This document shows, one piece after another, positions 36,743-50,691 of a stretch of DNA of 64,000 nt. Origin of the DNA: Manihot esculenta (lineage: Eukaryota > Streptophyta > Magnoliopsida > Malpighiales > Euphorbiaceae); contig NC_035164.2 of the NCBI RefSeq assembly GCF_001659605.2, positions 6,871,622-6,935,621 of the forward strand. Direction: 5' to 3'. The first letter of the stretch is position 1, and every line of letters begins with the position of its first letter. The translations under genes and the position numbers were made by a program. The notes under the pieces were generated by a model, which saw only the letters and a program-made list of their open reading frames with translations, had not been told where the DNA came from and did not search any database.

Positions 36743-38502
36743 AATTTTTTTTAAATTAGTTAATTTTCCTGATAGGTAAGAAAAGTAAATGCAAAAAAAA
36801 TGTTGAAAATCAAACTAGAATACATAAGCGACACGATGCTTATATTGTGTAAGCTAAGACTTTTTGCTTAGTGCAAATGGAGTATTTTCAGGTTAGAATT
36901 GCTACTACTTGACTTTATATTCTTTTATTTAATGTTTTTTCCATTAAGGATAATTTGGGGAAGTGGGATTTCATATTGGAGGAAAGTTACAGTTGAGCTC
37001 CCTCATTTTCATCATTCTCTGGAACGTTTGAATATGCACAATGTTTTTTATTCAGCAACCCAATTTGGCACTTCCAATTCCTGACATTATTAGATTAACC
37101 CAGTTGCTTCAACTGAGCAACGTTGTTCAATCTGAAACTGACTCGACTCAGATAATAAACTTGCATTTGCCTTACTCTTTTTTTTGTTTTTTTTTTTTTT
37201 TGCATTAAATTATAAATTTCATTTTACAGAGTATTCTTCGTTAATTGCTCAATCATTCGTGAACAGTTGGAGTATTAACACTCAAGGATCTATAACGTAA
37301 TCCTGAAGTTTTTCCCTGGAAATAGTTGATAATCTACATAAAAACAATGAGCACTAAAAGATTATGGCCAGGCAGTTGATCCAATCTGGTATTACTCAGA
37401 GCTGTGATTCCAAGTTCAAAGGACAGATAAAAGCCCCTAATCTTGGAAATCTGTTCAACGATCTCTCCCATGGCCACACAAAAACATTGCCGCCCCAAAT
37501 GAAACTTTAAACCTACTCTAACTGCCCAAGTAATTTCTCAGCAATTAGTATTAATTTAAAAGAGATGTAGTTTTCCTGGAGGCTGAAGCCAAGAGGCCAG
37601 GGAAAAGATATTAGTTCACATCCCTCATCAGAATAGAACCATCTAAAAACACAAGGAACATGGAAGGAGAAGAAATAAAAAAAAATAAAAAAATATCTCC
37701 CATCAGAATTTACAGGCAACCAAAAATGTAATTGCCGCATGAAGCATTCAATAAATAAGATTAATATTGAGGATATGATTCTCCAGATGAACATAAATCC
37801 AAAATGCCCAACACACGCTGAAGACATTAAAGAAACTACTAATATTATCTACAATTCCATATCAAAAAGAAACTAGCACTAAACCTTATTTATTTAAACC
37901 AAATGGTTTTAAAATAAACAAAGGCAAAGCTGTTCCTAAATTTACAGATCTTTGGATAGGATTAAATTCACTGAAAATAAACAAAGTTGAGTAACCATGT
38001 TCATGAAGCAGTCCAATGACGCCAGATTTTTCTTTTCACAAATGAGTAAATTTGCATCCACATAGAATTTGTATTATTACATTTAACAAAAGCAAGTTGC
38101 AGAACTTCAATACCTTAATAGATAGAACTACATACATTACACCATGATTGGTGCTCCCTTCAAAACACAATGGTTTAGAAAGAAATTGATTTGCCCCCCA
38201 ATCCCTCTTTGACATCTATTTAACATCCACACTTTGAGCAGCCTCATAAAAAGAAGAGCCATCAGACGGTATATTCAAAAGAAACAAAATCCTCCAGAAT
38301 CGTGGAGAAGTGGATGTACCAAGTACTATATTCCACCAACTAAAGAATTTACAAGTTTTAACAGTTGTGGCAGCATACCTGGCACATTGCTGGCTGACTT
38401 GGACCTCGAATAGTTATATTATTCATCCATAATTCTGCTGGAATCTTCGGTTTTAGCGATTCCTTTTCCCCTTCCACCTCTCCCCATGCCAACGCCAATT
38501 TT
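36743..38502. other. Convergent intergenic region and 3' untranslated regions
   Basis: The kinase and ARI genes end facing each other about 1.76 kb apart. 36743-37120 is probably kinase 3' UTR. 38340-38502 holds a decayed extension of the ARI reading frame (see findings). A 104-codon minus-strand frame at 37513-37827 has no recognisable features. A T-rich run lies at about 37180-37201. Confidence 0.55.
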
Positions 38503-41500
38503 TCAAGCACCATGAGAATCCACATCTGCTAGACCATTCTCCAATGCTCTAACCAAATTCTCAAAGTAATTCTTTGTAACACTGTCACAATGAGAAATGT
38601 ACAAGACACCTGAATAAGGTACACTTTATAAAGCTTTACAGATAGACAAGGAGAAGGACAAAGACTGATAAGTAGAAGGGCCTATGGCTAGCATCTCACC
38701 GATATTTCACAAAGAAAAAAAGTGGGAACACTTGGCTCAATTGTCATCAAAAATTGACCCCGTACTATTATTTCTCACAAGAAATTTTTTTAAAAAGGTA
38801 GGAAGCAGTTTTCAGTATCTCAACACAGTATAAATTATCCTTATCTGTGTGTGTGTGCGCCCACATGAGAGAGAGAGAGAGGGGTAACAGCAGTAGCAAA
38901 ACTAGAAAAACAAAAATAAAATAACGACCACCTTGAAATAAAATTGTCAAACCATTTTTTATGCACGATCCATATCCAAACGCAAAGGAATACAAGAGAT
39001 TCTATCCAAATAAAGTCATCAAAACCATCACCAGTGATATGCACATGGTATCCAAGTTCAGAAACATCTTAGACCATCACCAATTATTTTAGACCAACTT
39101 AGATACATGGCTTACTAAAACTGAATCTAATACATGCCAGAAATAAGCAGTATATAATATTAAAAAATTTTAACCAAAAGGCTTATGATACTGATGGATT
39201 TCTAAAATGTCAAATTAACTAAAAATGCCTCGTCATAAATAGTTTTAACTTTTAACATGGCCAATGGTAGATAGGACATATTTTTTTTTTTTAAAATGAT
39301 GAAAGTATGCAAATTGCAACTGTAAATTAACTTGCTACTCAAGTATTCACATAATTTTTTTTTTTTTTTGAGATTCCATTTAGATAGATGAGGAATTGAA
39401 AATAAGTCTTTGAATTTCATATTACATTGTATTTTATGATTTCCCACTTGGAACACATAAAAATCTCCCTTCATTTCAAATGCACACCTATCTAGGTGGA
39501 CCCCCATATTGTTTTACAAGCCATTTATTTATTCTATAAATTATATCTAAACAATATGTTATAGAAGATTGTTTGCATTAGAAACAACTTCTTAGTGGGT
39601 TTCTTTTTTCTTTTTCTGGGCATAAGAAGCCATTTTTAAATGTCTTGGTTATTGTTCAATAACTGTGGGGTATAGAAAAGACTTGGATTTTAGCTAATAA
39701 TTCAACTAAAAAATTTCTAATGAGTGAATCTCCCCAGTTGTTTAATTAATTGCACAGAGACCTATCTAGTTACTCTGTAACTCGCAGTAATCTTTATCTC
39801 TCACCATGAAAGGCAGATAGAATTTCTCCCAGGTCATACAGAAAAAGGAGAGCAACTTCTATAGTGGTAACTGCATATACTTCAATAAAACATATATTAA
39901 ACAAACATCAATATATAAATGCAATGACTACCTGGTAAGCCCAGCTAATTTTGTTTGGAACTCATCAAATTCCTTTGAGGGACCTTTCACATTGAGGAAC
40001 TGTAGCAGTTCCTTCTCCGCGCATTGATGGAGCCTTTCCAAGCCATACTCAGCCTCACCTGAAGATAAAAAATAGAAGGTTGAAAGTTTATTCTTTTGTT
40101 CTCTCATTTTTCTCCATTAATAGTACAGAGATGCAGACCAAAGTAATTTGGACCAACAAACAACCTGACCCCTTCCTGTGGGAGAGGATATGCCAATTGG
40201 GCTGCAAGACAATCAATGACAATCTCATCCAGTGCATGTGAAATGTTTAAGGATATCTATATATACCTTGCGAGTACTCAAAAAACTGTCTCTTAGCATG
40301 TTCTTGCTCAGGTAGATAATACCCATATGCATAGGTCCATTTTAGAACTCGCCTGCAATCAACTATCTGTGAACAAGTAACAGGGACACAGTACATATAT
40401 TAACAAAACTAGAACATGGCCCATTTAATCAAATAATTTTTCTAAATTTTACAAATCGTCTAGCACAATTCTGACAGTGAAAACATGGATCAAACCTTTG
40501 TTTTCTAATAAGTGAGCATTCTTAGAACATATGTGCTCTTTTATTGTTCTAAACAAAAATGGGTACAACAGAAATTCCTATCACCAGACGACAAATTTAA
40601 GATTCACCTGAAGCCATGCATCTGTAATGAACTTGAGCTGAGATTCAGGGGTACAATGTATGTTACTGAGCTTCTCAAGCTGGAAAAAATCAAGAAATCC
40701 ATATAGTTATATGAACTACATCAGTATTGAAAAATACACTATTAAGTAAAACATTTATAGAACCTGAACCAAAAAATTAAAAATTACTTTATAACAAATT
40801 TTAGACAAAACACAATACTTATTATCATTTACAAGAAAGTAAATTATCCAAGGTTGCCAAAGAGAATAGGAGAATATGGTAACGGTATAGATGTAAATAT
40901 AATATTATGTTTGCAAGCAGCATGCACATGAGATATGAAGCATATCAAAATACAAATACGCTATTAGTAAAAATAGACAGAAAGATTTAAGAGAATTCAA
41001 TAACGGAGAAGCCTACATATTTTGATTTTCCACTATTTTGCACATTTGTAATATCAGCAGTTTTTAATGCCTCTAAACATGGTCTAATGGAAATCACTAG
41101 GTCAATTCTTATTGAAACAAGTGATGAACAGAGTGTTTGACTAAGAAACAAATTCAACTCAAGCTCAGCTCTTCCTAACTAATGACCATAGAATTTAACA
41201 TATAATGCAGTGTTGTCAAAATCATATGACTAACAATTCAAGTAGTGATTCAATTTGATTCTTAAGGCCTAACAATTCAAATCCATATAGTGAATCATAA
41301 ACACATAAGTATCACATGCAAATCAAGTGAATTATTGGAGAAATCATGCAAATTAATATGCATTGCTTGATTCTACTGATTCTTTGTATTGGGTTTGAGG
41401 GTTTAAAGTTAAAAGGAAGAAACCCAGACACCACCACCACTGTCATTCAAAAATTTATGAAATAAAATAAAAGAGAGTAGAAGTTGAATTGTAAAGAAAA

Positions 41501-44500
41501 TCAAGCAACACCCATGTTCTTGAGGTATAAATATTTAGACGTTTAAGGAAAAAAAAACCCTAAAATATCACATAAACAAGACTCTATGAGGCCAATTAAC
41601 TGCTGCATGCATCTCTATCCCGCCATTTTTTCTACTCTTCCCGGTGTATTCTCCCAAGCAAAGGTCAGCTCAAAGATTAGGGAAATTAGCAAAAGCAAGG
41701 TAGGAGTTCTTGGTCTTTACTTTTCTGTTTCCTTTTATTATTATCATTATTTTTTAAATCTATTCCAAGTCTAACTGGTTAATTATTTATATTTTACAGA
41801 ATCAAACAATATATGCCATCCTTCGACTTTTAATTCCAGCCACTACCTTTCTCTAACTATTTTTGTTATTTTCTTAAGTTTTAATTAGGAAGCATATCTT
41901 AGATCATATGTGCTTTATATTCTTATTTAATATTATTATATTATAGATGCAAGCTTCTTTCATTCTTTTAGGTTAGCATAGTATTTTGGAGTAATAGTAT
42001 TCTTAAACCTCTATAAGTTGTATTTCAATTAACATATTTTAAATTCAAAATGGAATTTTTTAACATTAACATATACTGTGTTTAATTTATTTTGACAATT
42101 TATATTGAACTTAGGATTAAATTCGATTCAAATCAAATATAATTCACGATTCAAAAATGAGGATTTCAATTTACAGTTCAAAACTTGATTTTGACAACCA
42201 TGCAAAATTCATTAAGTCTGATCAAGAGGACATCTTCCAAAGCCACAAAAACGAAAAAAAAAAAAAAAAAAAAGACTCAGAATGCAGTATATGCTACAGA
42301 GGATCTCACTATGCATTTCTGTAACAGGCTAAACAAAACTCAACAGTGCACCTCTTCAACCAGTTACTGAAGAAAGGCAGATTAGAACGCATCTCTGAGA
42401 ATGTACAAAAATGGAAATGACTCAAAATATACGATACAGTCTCATATAGGACAAATTTTTAACAATAAAAAAAAAGTAAAAAAACCAAAAATGCTTTATT
42501 CCACAGTTAATCCGGATATCATTCACGATGCATCAAGATATGCACAGAGGAAAAACAAACTCCAAGTTGATAGAAATTTCAGATCTTAAAGCCGTCCAAT
42601 TCATTGGACATACCATTTGAAGGATTAATATATATACTTACATGCGCAGTTTGCATTTGATGTAAATCTGCCAGAGCTTTCTGCCTTGACTGCCACATAA
42701 GGATGCAACAATGTCAGATTATATAAATATATATTCAAAATCCTATTGTATACATGATAATATACCAAAAGGGATGCTGAGGAGACATGGAAATGCTAGC
42801 AAAATAAATAGCAGCCAAAAGAACAACATGACTCAAATAAAATATAGAGCCGAACACTTGGATCTTAGCTGTTATTATTAAATATAGAGTGAAAATACAT
42901 CAAAAATTTTCTCCTTTATACAGTTTTGTACTTAAAGACTGCAAAGATATTTAATGATGTTAATTAATTACCTAATTATCTGTGAAACAATCTAGCCCTT
43001 GGGCTCCATCTAATTTTCTTCCTTTTCCTTTTTGTCTAACCTAAATTGCATCCTTCACAACTCTTTTTCCCTTTACTCCTATAACATTCAGACACACTAT
43101 AGCACCACCTAGCCACGAGAAAACCATACACATTAAAATTTAGACTTTTTTCAGTGCAAGCATACTTCATGACTTGGTTATGCAGACTAGGTCTCATGCA
43201 ATACACAAAATCTAGTCAGGCTCTGGACCACTGTTATTTGACCAGGCAACTCCTCTCAACAAACTACCAAAAATTTACCACAGTTCCAGATATCATATAA
43301 ACCAAATTAGAAAAGACTCATTACCCTCTAAAACTTGAAATAGATAGATCTGGATTAATATAACATTCATATACCTGATTACCTTAATTTACTCAGGTAG
43401 GTCCTAGACAGCAAACCACAACAGAACTAAATATATGGGTTGCCATGTAAACAAGTTGATCCATATATACATATAGGTATACTTCAATCCAAGGTAAAAC
43501 AAAAATAACAGAGTACAGACAATAACACACAGTTCTTAATAGAATATAGTAATATTAGATAAGAAACCATGCCACAGCATCCATTTAAAGGAAAATCAAA
43601 AAATTTTGTCATACCAATTGATTGCTTGCCCATCGTTCATAATAATGGGTGTATCTCTCCAAAGAATTTTTTGCCATTTCTCGCCTCCTCTCTGCTTCAT
43701 CATACTACAAGCAAAAATAATTTTGTTAGTCACATAAATGATTGCCTTTACCACCACTATTCATAAAAGTGGATGGAGAAATAAGCAGTGTATTATATAA
43801 ATGACAGCTTATTAATGCCCTTACTGCTCCCTCTTGTTTAGCTGCCTCATAGCGATTACAAGCATAGAAGCCACCAGTCCTCTCACCATGATCTGACCAT
43901 GCATCAAGGCATAGCCTGCAATTATACATTGGCATCCAATAACATGTCAATAACTGAATTAGATCCAAGCATAAACAACTATGATTAAAGTAAACACAAG
44001 TTACCAGCAAAACTCAAATTTACAAGGTGGCGTGCATGTCATGTGCATACACCCTTGGTTTTTCTCAATCGGACGCTTGCACTTTGGGCAAGGCTTGGAG
44101 TTGGCGAGAATCCTAGTGTCACAACATCTAAAATCAGTATAGAGCAAAAAGTAAAAAATTAAGACATTAACCTATTATATAATCTTTCATATATAAATAC
44201 ATTTTGTCTATAATATTTCATTACCAATAAGGAGCAATAAATATTTATCTTTAGTTTGTTCCAGAAATGCCTAGGAGACACTAAGGACGCTTCTGTGTGC
44301 ACATGCAGCATTTGTATATCACCTCAAATCACTTTATAATGTGTAACTATGATGAAAAATCAACAATAGTGAGATAATGTGTACCATAAGATCCTTTCAA
44401 CGCTTCAATCCTGAAAATTTTCCCTTACACTTCACTCCTAGTTTTCCATAATAACTCGGACAATTGCCAAAAATCAACCTATATCACTATATTAACCAAG

Positions 44501-47500
44501 TATATAGTGATAAATGATGACATAATAACCAAGGAAATCCTGAGTAAGTTTTATTTAATAATATTACAGAAAATGTAGAATAGTCATTCCTCTCGAAAAG
44601 AGAACCCTCATAGTATATCCTAATGTCTTTCAGATAAAAATAAATAAATTCTACTATTTGAGAGAGAAGGATATAAAAAGAAAACCAATTGTATCACAGA
44701 GAACTCAACAATTATATTCAAAATACAAAGCTGATATGTAAATAAAAAATCACTAGAAAAATCTTCCATCATGCAACTAAGATCACAAACCAAGACAACA
44801 CCCTTAATTTGATAGATACACAGAGCAAGGCCAATTGAAGATTATGCCATTCCATGGCCGCAAAATATCATGGGACAAAAACAAAAGGCAATGAAATTAT
44901 CTAGAAGTAAATCCTGGCAAATATAATCATAGAGGGTTATGTATTATCTACCAATTCATGTTTTCAGATTCAGCACCGTTCTTCAAAATCCACTTCGCCA
45001 CAGTTCCACAGTCCACAGGACGGTGAGCTTCCTCTGTGCACTGTATAATCAAATGATTCTTACCAATCAGTTTACAACAGTTAATTCCTGCATACTTAAT
45101 ACTTACAACCACTTAAAGGAAACTCACATTCCAGCAAAAGCTATATGAACAAAGGCAGGAAACATCAAAGCTTCCACCACCAGCAGCAAAATCAACAGCA
45201 TACTTGCATCCTGGAGCAGGACACCACTTTGTCTAAAAGCAGACAAGAAATGCGAGAAACAAAAGCAGTCAGAAGCACAGGAAACAGAAATCAATGCAAC
45301 AAATTGGCCCTCATTCTCTAGAGGTTTTCAAATTTACAATGAAAGATAAAGGTTTCTAGGAGTGTAATACTTTTAAAAACTTTTTTCTACATGAGATTTA
45401 CAATTTCATTCCCATATAAGCATTAGTTCTCTTAATATGAAACCCCAATAACTCAACAAAAAGTTTCAACAGCCGACATTCATCCAATGGGAAGTGCTGG
45501 AGGGTACTTTTGCGATGAAATGAAAGTAACATACAACAAGTGAAATTCAGACAACCGCATCATATCATTTATTTATAACTAACATTGGAAATAGTGACAA
45601 TTTTCAAAGCACAACTAACAGGAATATAACCACCAGAATCAGCATGGCAACAATGTTTTTTTCTTTTTTTTGCAATCCTTAAATGGCATGCAAATGAAGG
45701 AACTACAATCTTGGAGAATCCACACAATTTGCTGCATGAATGCAATTGATATACTATTGTCTAGTAAACAGGAAATTCAGATTAGGAGCAAAAAGGAGTT
45801 CCCAAATTTTAATCTCCAACATGTCAACAAAGATTGTTTGACAGAAATAAATCATTTCTTAAAGTGAAGAAAAAGATAGTATTGTTTCAAATCCCAGACG
45901 AACCTTTCTGTTATCTTCAATGTACGACCTAAGAAGATAGTGAGAGTATTTATCCTTAACTTCATGAGATGCCAACAAATTTATCATGTCGGGACCGATA
46001 GCAGCCTGACAAGATGGATCAGGGCATCTCAGCATCAAACATCCAGGACCATCATTAATGGTTGTACTAATGTAACCTAGAATAAATAGAGAACACAAGT
46101 TAACAACAATAATAGTGGAAACCGCAGAAAAGATGCAATAATCAAGAACTTCCAACTAGGCAAATATTAGGACCACCATATCCGTTTTCTCAAAATAATA
46201 GACTTCAACCAATCAGACAATACACTAAAACTCAACAATTCTTCCTCCATTCACAAACCCCAAGAACATAAGGACATACAGTAGACACTGCTCAACTGTA
46301 ACACTATATATCCTTCACTCATTTAGAAATAACTGATAATTCAAAAACAAATAACTAAACAAGAATAAAAAATAGTTTTTTAACATCAGCTTAGTAGCTT
46401 ACAAGCATTTTCATACAAATAAACAGATTAAAACAGGTATTTTCAACAGGGAGACAACATTAAGTAAAGGAAACATTATTGGAACCTCTAGCTGTTTTGT
46501 AATAGTAAAAAAGAAACAAAAGCAGAATAAAAGTGAAAAGTTTAAAACATCAAGTTTAGGTTCGATAATGGAACATAAATATCAGAGAGAAGCTTCAAAA
46601 GAAAATGGCAGATGCACCTGACCAGCATGACCTACAAAAGGGATGCCCACACGCAGCTGAGGTAATCTTATCATGAGGAAAGGATTCAAAACATATCCCA
46701 CAAGTAAGCTGCTAAAATTAAAAAATATATATAACAGTAATAAAACAAACGAATGTCAGCAGCAAAGAGACAGTAACATTTAAGATTAAACAAGCTGAAC
46801 ATAATCAACCCCAGCTATGCATTGATATGATTGAAGTACGCACGTCTCTTGCATTGGAGAAATGGACTACTGGTGTCTCCAGCAAGCCAACAGATTTCCG
46901 GACTGTCTCTTCATCAGCGAACCATTCATCATGTACCTTACTAATGCTCCTGTTAGCAAATATTGATCAGAACATCAAGAAACCAGAAGCAGTTCTGCCA
47001 TACAGCTATCTAAAATGCAATATGAACATCCATGCATTACATCTTCTCAAAAACAGAAAGTTGTAAACAGTGGTGGAAGCAAAGGGGACAGGGGGGAGCC
47101 CTGGCCCCCCCAACTTCAAAGAAATTTTGTGCGTGTGTGTATATATAATTTATTAAATTTATTTCAATTTTTTATAATGGCCCCCTCAAAATTGATTAGT
47201 AACATTTAAATCTTCAATATATGTTTAAAATATTAAATCACTATTAATTTATATATCAAAGGTTAATAAAATAAACCAACTAATTAAAATTTTATTTTAA
47301 AAAGTCATTAATTAAAAATAATCAATGAAGAATCTAAAATATAATGTCCAATTGTCTACTATGATTAATTGCTCATGTTTAACACTATTTCTTCAACTTT
47401 TTTTAATAACAAATATCCTGAAAAAAATTCTTTTAATAGTCTTTAATAATTTTATATGCTACTTCATCTTTCTTTTTTTAATAGAGTGTATTTCACTAAT

Positions 47501-50500
47501 AACTGCCAGTTTTTTGTCTTAAATGAATAAAGAACTTTTGAATTTCGATCACTGTCATTTTAATAAAAATATTGCAGAACAATTATAGTGATCTTTCTAA
47601 TCAATTGAAAGTCTCCTACCTACTAAGCTGCTACTTAATTCACTTATCAACTAATCATTTACTCGGATATTTTAGAAAAGTTACTATTTCTATGCTCTAT
47701 ATTAAAACTTGTATTTCAATAATTCCACACAATAAAGAGCGATGTACACAACTCAAAAAGCAGAAAAAATGTATATATATTTATAATATTTCTAATTTTT
47801 GTATTTTATTTCTCTATAAGAATTACCTTATTTTTTAAGTTATTTTTACTTGTTGATGGATCGCAGGTTTCTTTACTTAATATTTGGATTTTAAGTTGTG
47901 TGTTTGATGCATGAGATCTAAGATTTAATTACACCTAAATATTTACTTTTTCCTGAATTTTGATTTAATAATATATGATATTTTAAAAAATTAAAAAATA
48001 AAAACTCCATATACTGAAATAAATATGTAATTTATGTTAATATTTATTTTAGCAGCCCCTAGTTCCGCCCTGGTTGTAAACATCAACCCGTAAAAGCAAA
48101 CAAAAACAATAAAAAAATATAAATAAAAATAAAGGAGTCCAGGTACCAATTATAGTGACGAAGTAAGATGCTTGCATCAGATCTAGATATTGAAAGGACA
48201 GTGGACACTCTAGTAATATCATCTTCTTGACATTTTCGTATATCATCTTCCTTCAAGATGGTATAACTTTGCTGAAAAAGAACACATAAAATATTTTAAA
48301 ATTAAATAGACAATCAAATAAAATAATTCAAAATCAATAAATACTGAAATTCAAAAGGACCTGCGTAGTATAATTTTTCCAAAAATTCAAGGATGACTAA
48401 CATAAACCCTATATTAGGATGACTGATATAAACAGTGACGGATGGAGAAATTCAATTCAAGGGGGTCCAATTTAAATAAGTATCTACTATTTTATTATTT
48501 TGTCGATATTTTTTACTATTGTTCCAAAATTATTGTTCACTTTCTTTCATTATAGTAACACATAATTGACTATTATAATCCTATTTAATTTTATGTTATT
48601 TCCAAATCATCCTATCATTGATTATTATTTTTCTAAATAAGTATTCAAAATATTTCTTAATATTTAATAAAATTTAATATTTTTAAGATAGTATAATTGA
48701 AAAGTTAATCAAATAAATTGTCTTTTTTAATATGTGTGAAAAATCAAAATGGACAAAAAGTATAGAATAGAGTATAAAATAAATATATATTCAGAAAATA
48801 AATTTTTATAAAAAGTGAATAAATTATTATAATTAAATCATGGTCATTCTCATCTATTTTTCATTCATTAAAATATATTTTTAATGATATCATTATCAGT
48901 ATTTGCAAATATATCTTTTAATATAAGTTATCGATCAATTATTTATGGTTCATCATTATAGAATCGACTTTTAATGATATTTACTATAGAAAAATTTCTT
49001 TCCGCAATGGTTGTAAAATACAAATCTATAAAAAAAAATCATTAAAATAATATAATATTTTAATACATGGTTTACTATTGAATTTAATTTTTTTTTTAAA
49101 AATATTCTAACCCATTAAAAATTATTTTCGTATAATTTCAATTATATAAATAGATTAGTAACTAAGTGAGATAAATAAAAAAAACTATCACTTAGTAATA
49201 AAAATGGTATATAAAAATAAATTAAGTAATGAATGAATAACCTAAGAAAAATTTTAAGTGGAGACTTTAACTTGAAATCTTGAAAATGAGAAGAGAATTT
49301 TTTGGATTGAAAAATAATATAGAAGATGAGGGACTAAATAGTAAAAATTTCTTTGATGAATGGATTAAAGAATTAGAAATTATAAAATATAATGATGATT
49401 TAATTAAATAATTTTGAAATAAGGATGACTTGGTAAGTTTTTTAAATATGTAGGGATCTGAAGATAATTTTTCATGTTTTAAGAAAAACTACCTATATAC
49501 CCTTAAAAAAATTTCAAAAATTTCAGGGGGCCCATGGCCCCCCTTGGCCCATGAGTGGCTCCGTCCCTGAACATAAACCCTATATTACACTCTCTTATGA
49601 TGTATTCTAGGGTTCAAAATTCCTTTGAATGCAACAGATAGCATGTGACGATTCATGTAGCCACTTAAATTAGGGGGAAAGCGAACTATATTTAGCAAAA
49701 ACTGAAGCCTTACAGCTTCTGATATTTGGTTCCTCAACAAAAGAGAGTTCAATTGAGCCAAGTAATTACACCACTATCTCCACTTATTTGCGTATGAAAA
49801 AAGTGAAGTAAAAAGTATAATAGGTGTTAAAAATCCATGTAGTTTCAATGCCAATATAGAAGCTGCATACCAGGAAACTAGCAGCAATAGATAATAATTT
49901 TGCAATGACATTAAGAAAAACCATCAAAATGCAGGAAGACTGGCAAATAGATCAAAATATTTGGATAAATCAAGCTACCTGAATCACACAGCCAACTCAA
50001 CCAAAGCCAAGAGAAACAGTGCATTTAGTTCAAATATGTTCTGGAAATAGCATCACCATATATGATAAAGTTTTTGAACAATCCAAGTCTTATAAGATGA
50101 AGATAACAGAAAATCAGACACAAAACTTTCCCCCTAATGCCGCCATAAAGAGGCATATGAAATTTAACTAAAAGAGCTGAACCTCCAGGATATCACAAAC
50201 TATAACAAATGAACAAGTCACCAGAAACATATCCACCAACAATACCATTGCATTCAAATGGACAAGCCACTAATCACAAGGACTCAACAAAATAGGTACA
50301 TCAATTAACTCCCTCACAGTCTACACAAAACAAAATCACAACGACCTCAAATTAACCCGTAAACTTAAAAGTACCAAAATTTTCATTCATTTTCTCCTAA
50401 ACTCTGATATGCCAAATGCATAGAGCACGAAAGCTAAAAACAGCAAACAAAAATTGCCTAAAGGATGAAAATAAAAGAAAAAAATACCTGCGTCCGGCTA

Positions 50501-50691
50501 AACACGGAATCGTCAAGATCATCGGCAGCCTCTGCCATGAAATCATAGTCAGGACCATCATCATCGTCATCATTCTCACCACCATTGCCATCGCCATCGC
50601 TGTAATAATCTTCCTGCATGTCGCCGCTATAGAAATCATCGTCCACGGAATCAACATCATTGGCGTCCATCATATCGTCCTCGGAATCCAT
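38503..50691 (-). CDS. ARI8: ARIADNE-type RBR E3 ubiquitin ligase (15 exons)
   Basis: Exons in gene order: 50488-50691, 48147-48271, 46844-46949, 46618-46711, 45904-46076, 45128-45232, 44952-45040, 44005-44112, 43825-43915, 43615-43704, 42642-42689, 40608-40679, 40267-40366, 39932-40058 and 38503-38581. All borders are GT/AG and phases agree; 536 residues, the size of Arabidopsis ARI7/ARI8. RBR ligases take ubiquitin from an E2 onto their own RING2 cysteine and then to a substrate. Visible: acidic N terminus ([15 protein letters not shown]); RING1 from about residue 149 ([20 protein letters not shown]); IBR from about 238 (CPAPGC, SFCWNC, HRPVDC); RING2 ([19 protein letters not shown]) with the likely catalytic Cys near 320; then the Ariadne helical region ([35 protein letters not shown]). 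Introns carry three transposons without damaging splice sites. A shorter C terminus than some relatives. Confidence 0.95.
41210..42199. mobile_element. Inverted-repeat element in an ARI intron
   Basis: The left end GTGTTGTCAAAATC and the right end GATTTTGACAACC are inverted copies, flanked by ATGCA at 41205-41209 and 42200-42204. It is 990 bp with no coding region. It lies in the intron between exons 11 and 12 of the ARI gene. The class is not clear; the 5-bp duplication could be part of a longer imperfect one. Confidence 0.6.
47068..48072. mobile_element. Non-autonomous hAT element in ARI intron 2
   Basis: The left end CAGTGGTGGAAGCAAAGGGG and the right end, whose complement starts CAGGGCGGAACTAGGGG, are imperfect inverted repeats. 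The exact 8-bp duplication GTTGTAAA flanks it at 47060-47067 and 48073-48080. These are hAT hallmarks. At 1005 bp it has no transposase frame; the frames inside (47325-47522 and 47572-47838) are AT-rich noise. Confidence 0.88.
48433..49569. mobile_element. Non-autonomous hAT element in ARI intron 1
   Basis: It starts CAGTGACGGATGGAG and ends with the complement of CAGGGACGGAGCCACTC. Flanks are GATATAAA (48425-48432) and AACATAAA (49570-49577), 6 of 8 matching, so the duplication is aged or the border slightly off. It is 1137 bp, with GGGGG.CC motifs near both ends as in the neighbour at 47068. No transposase. Confidence 0.8.
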
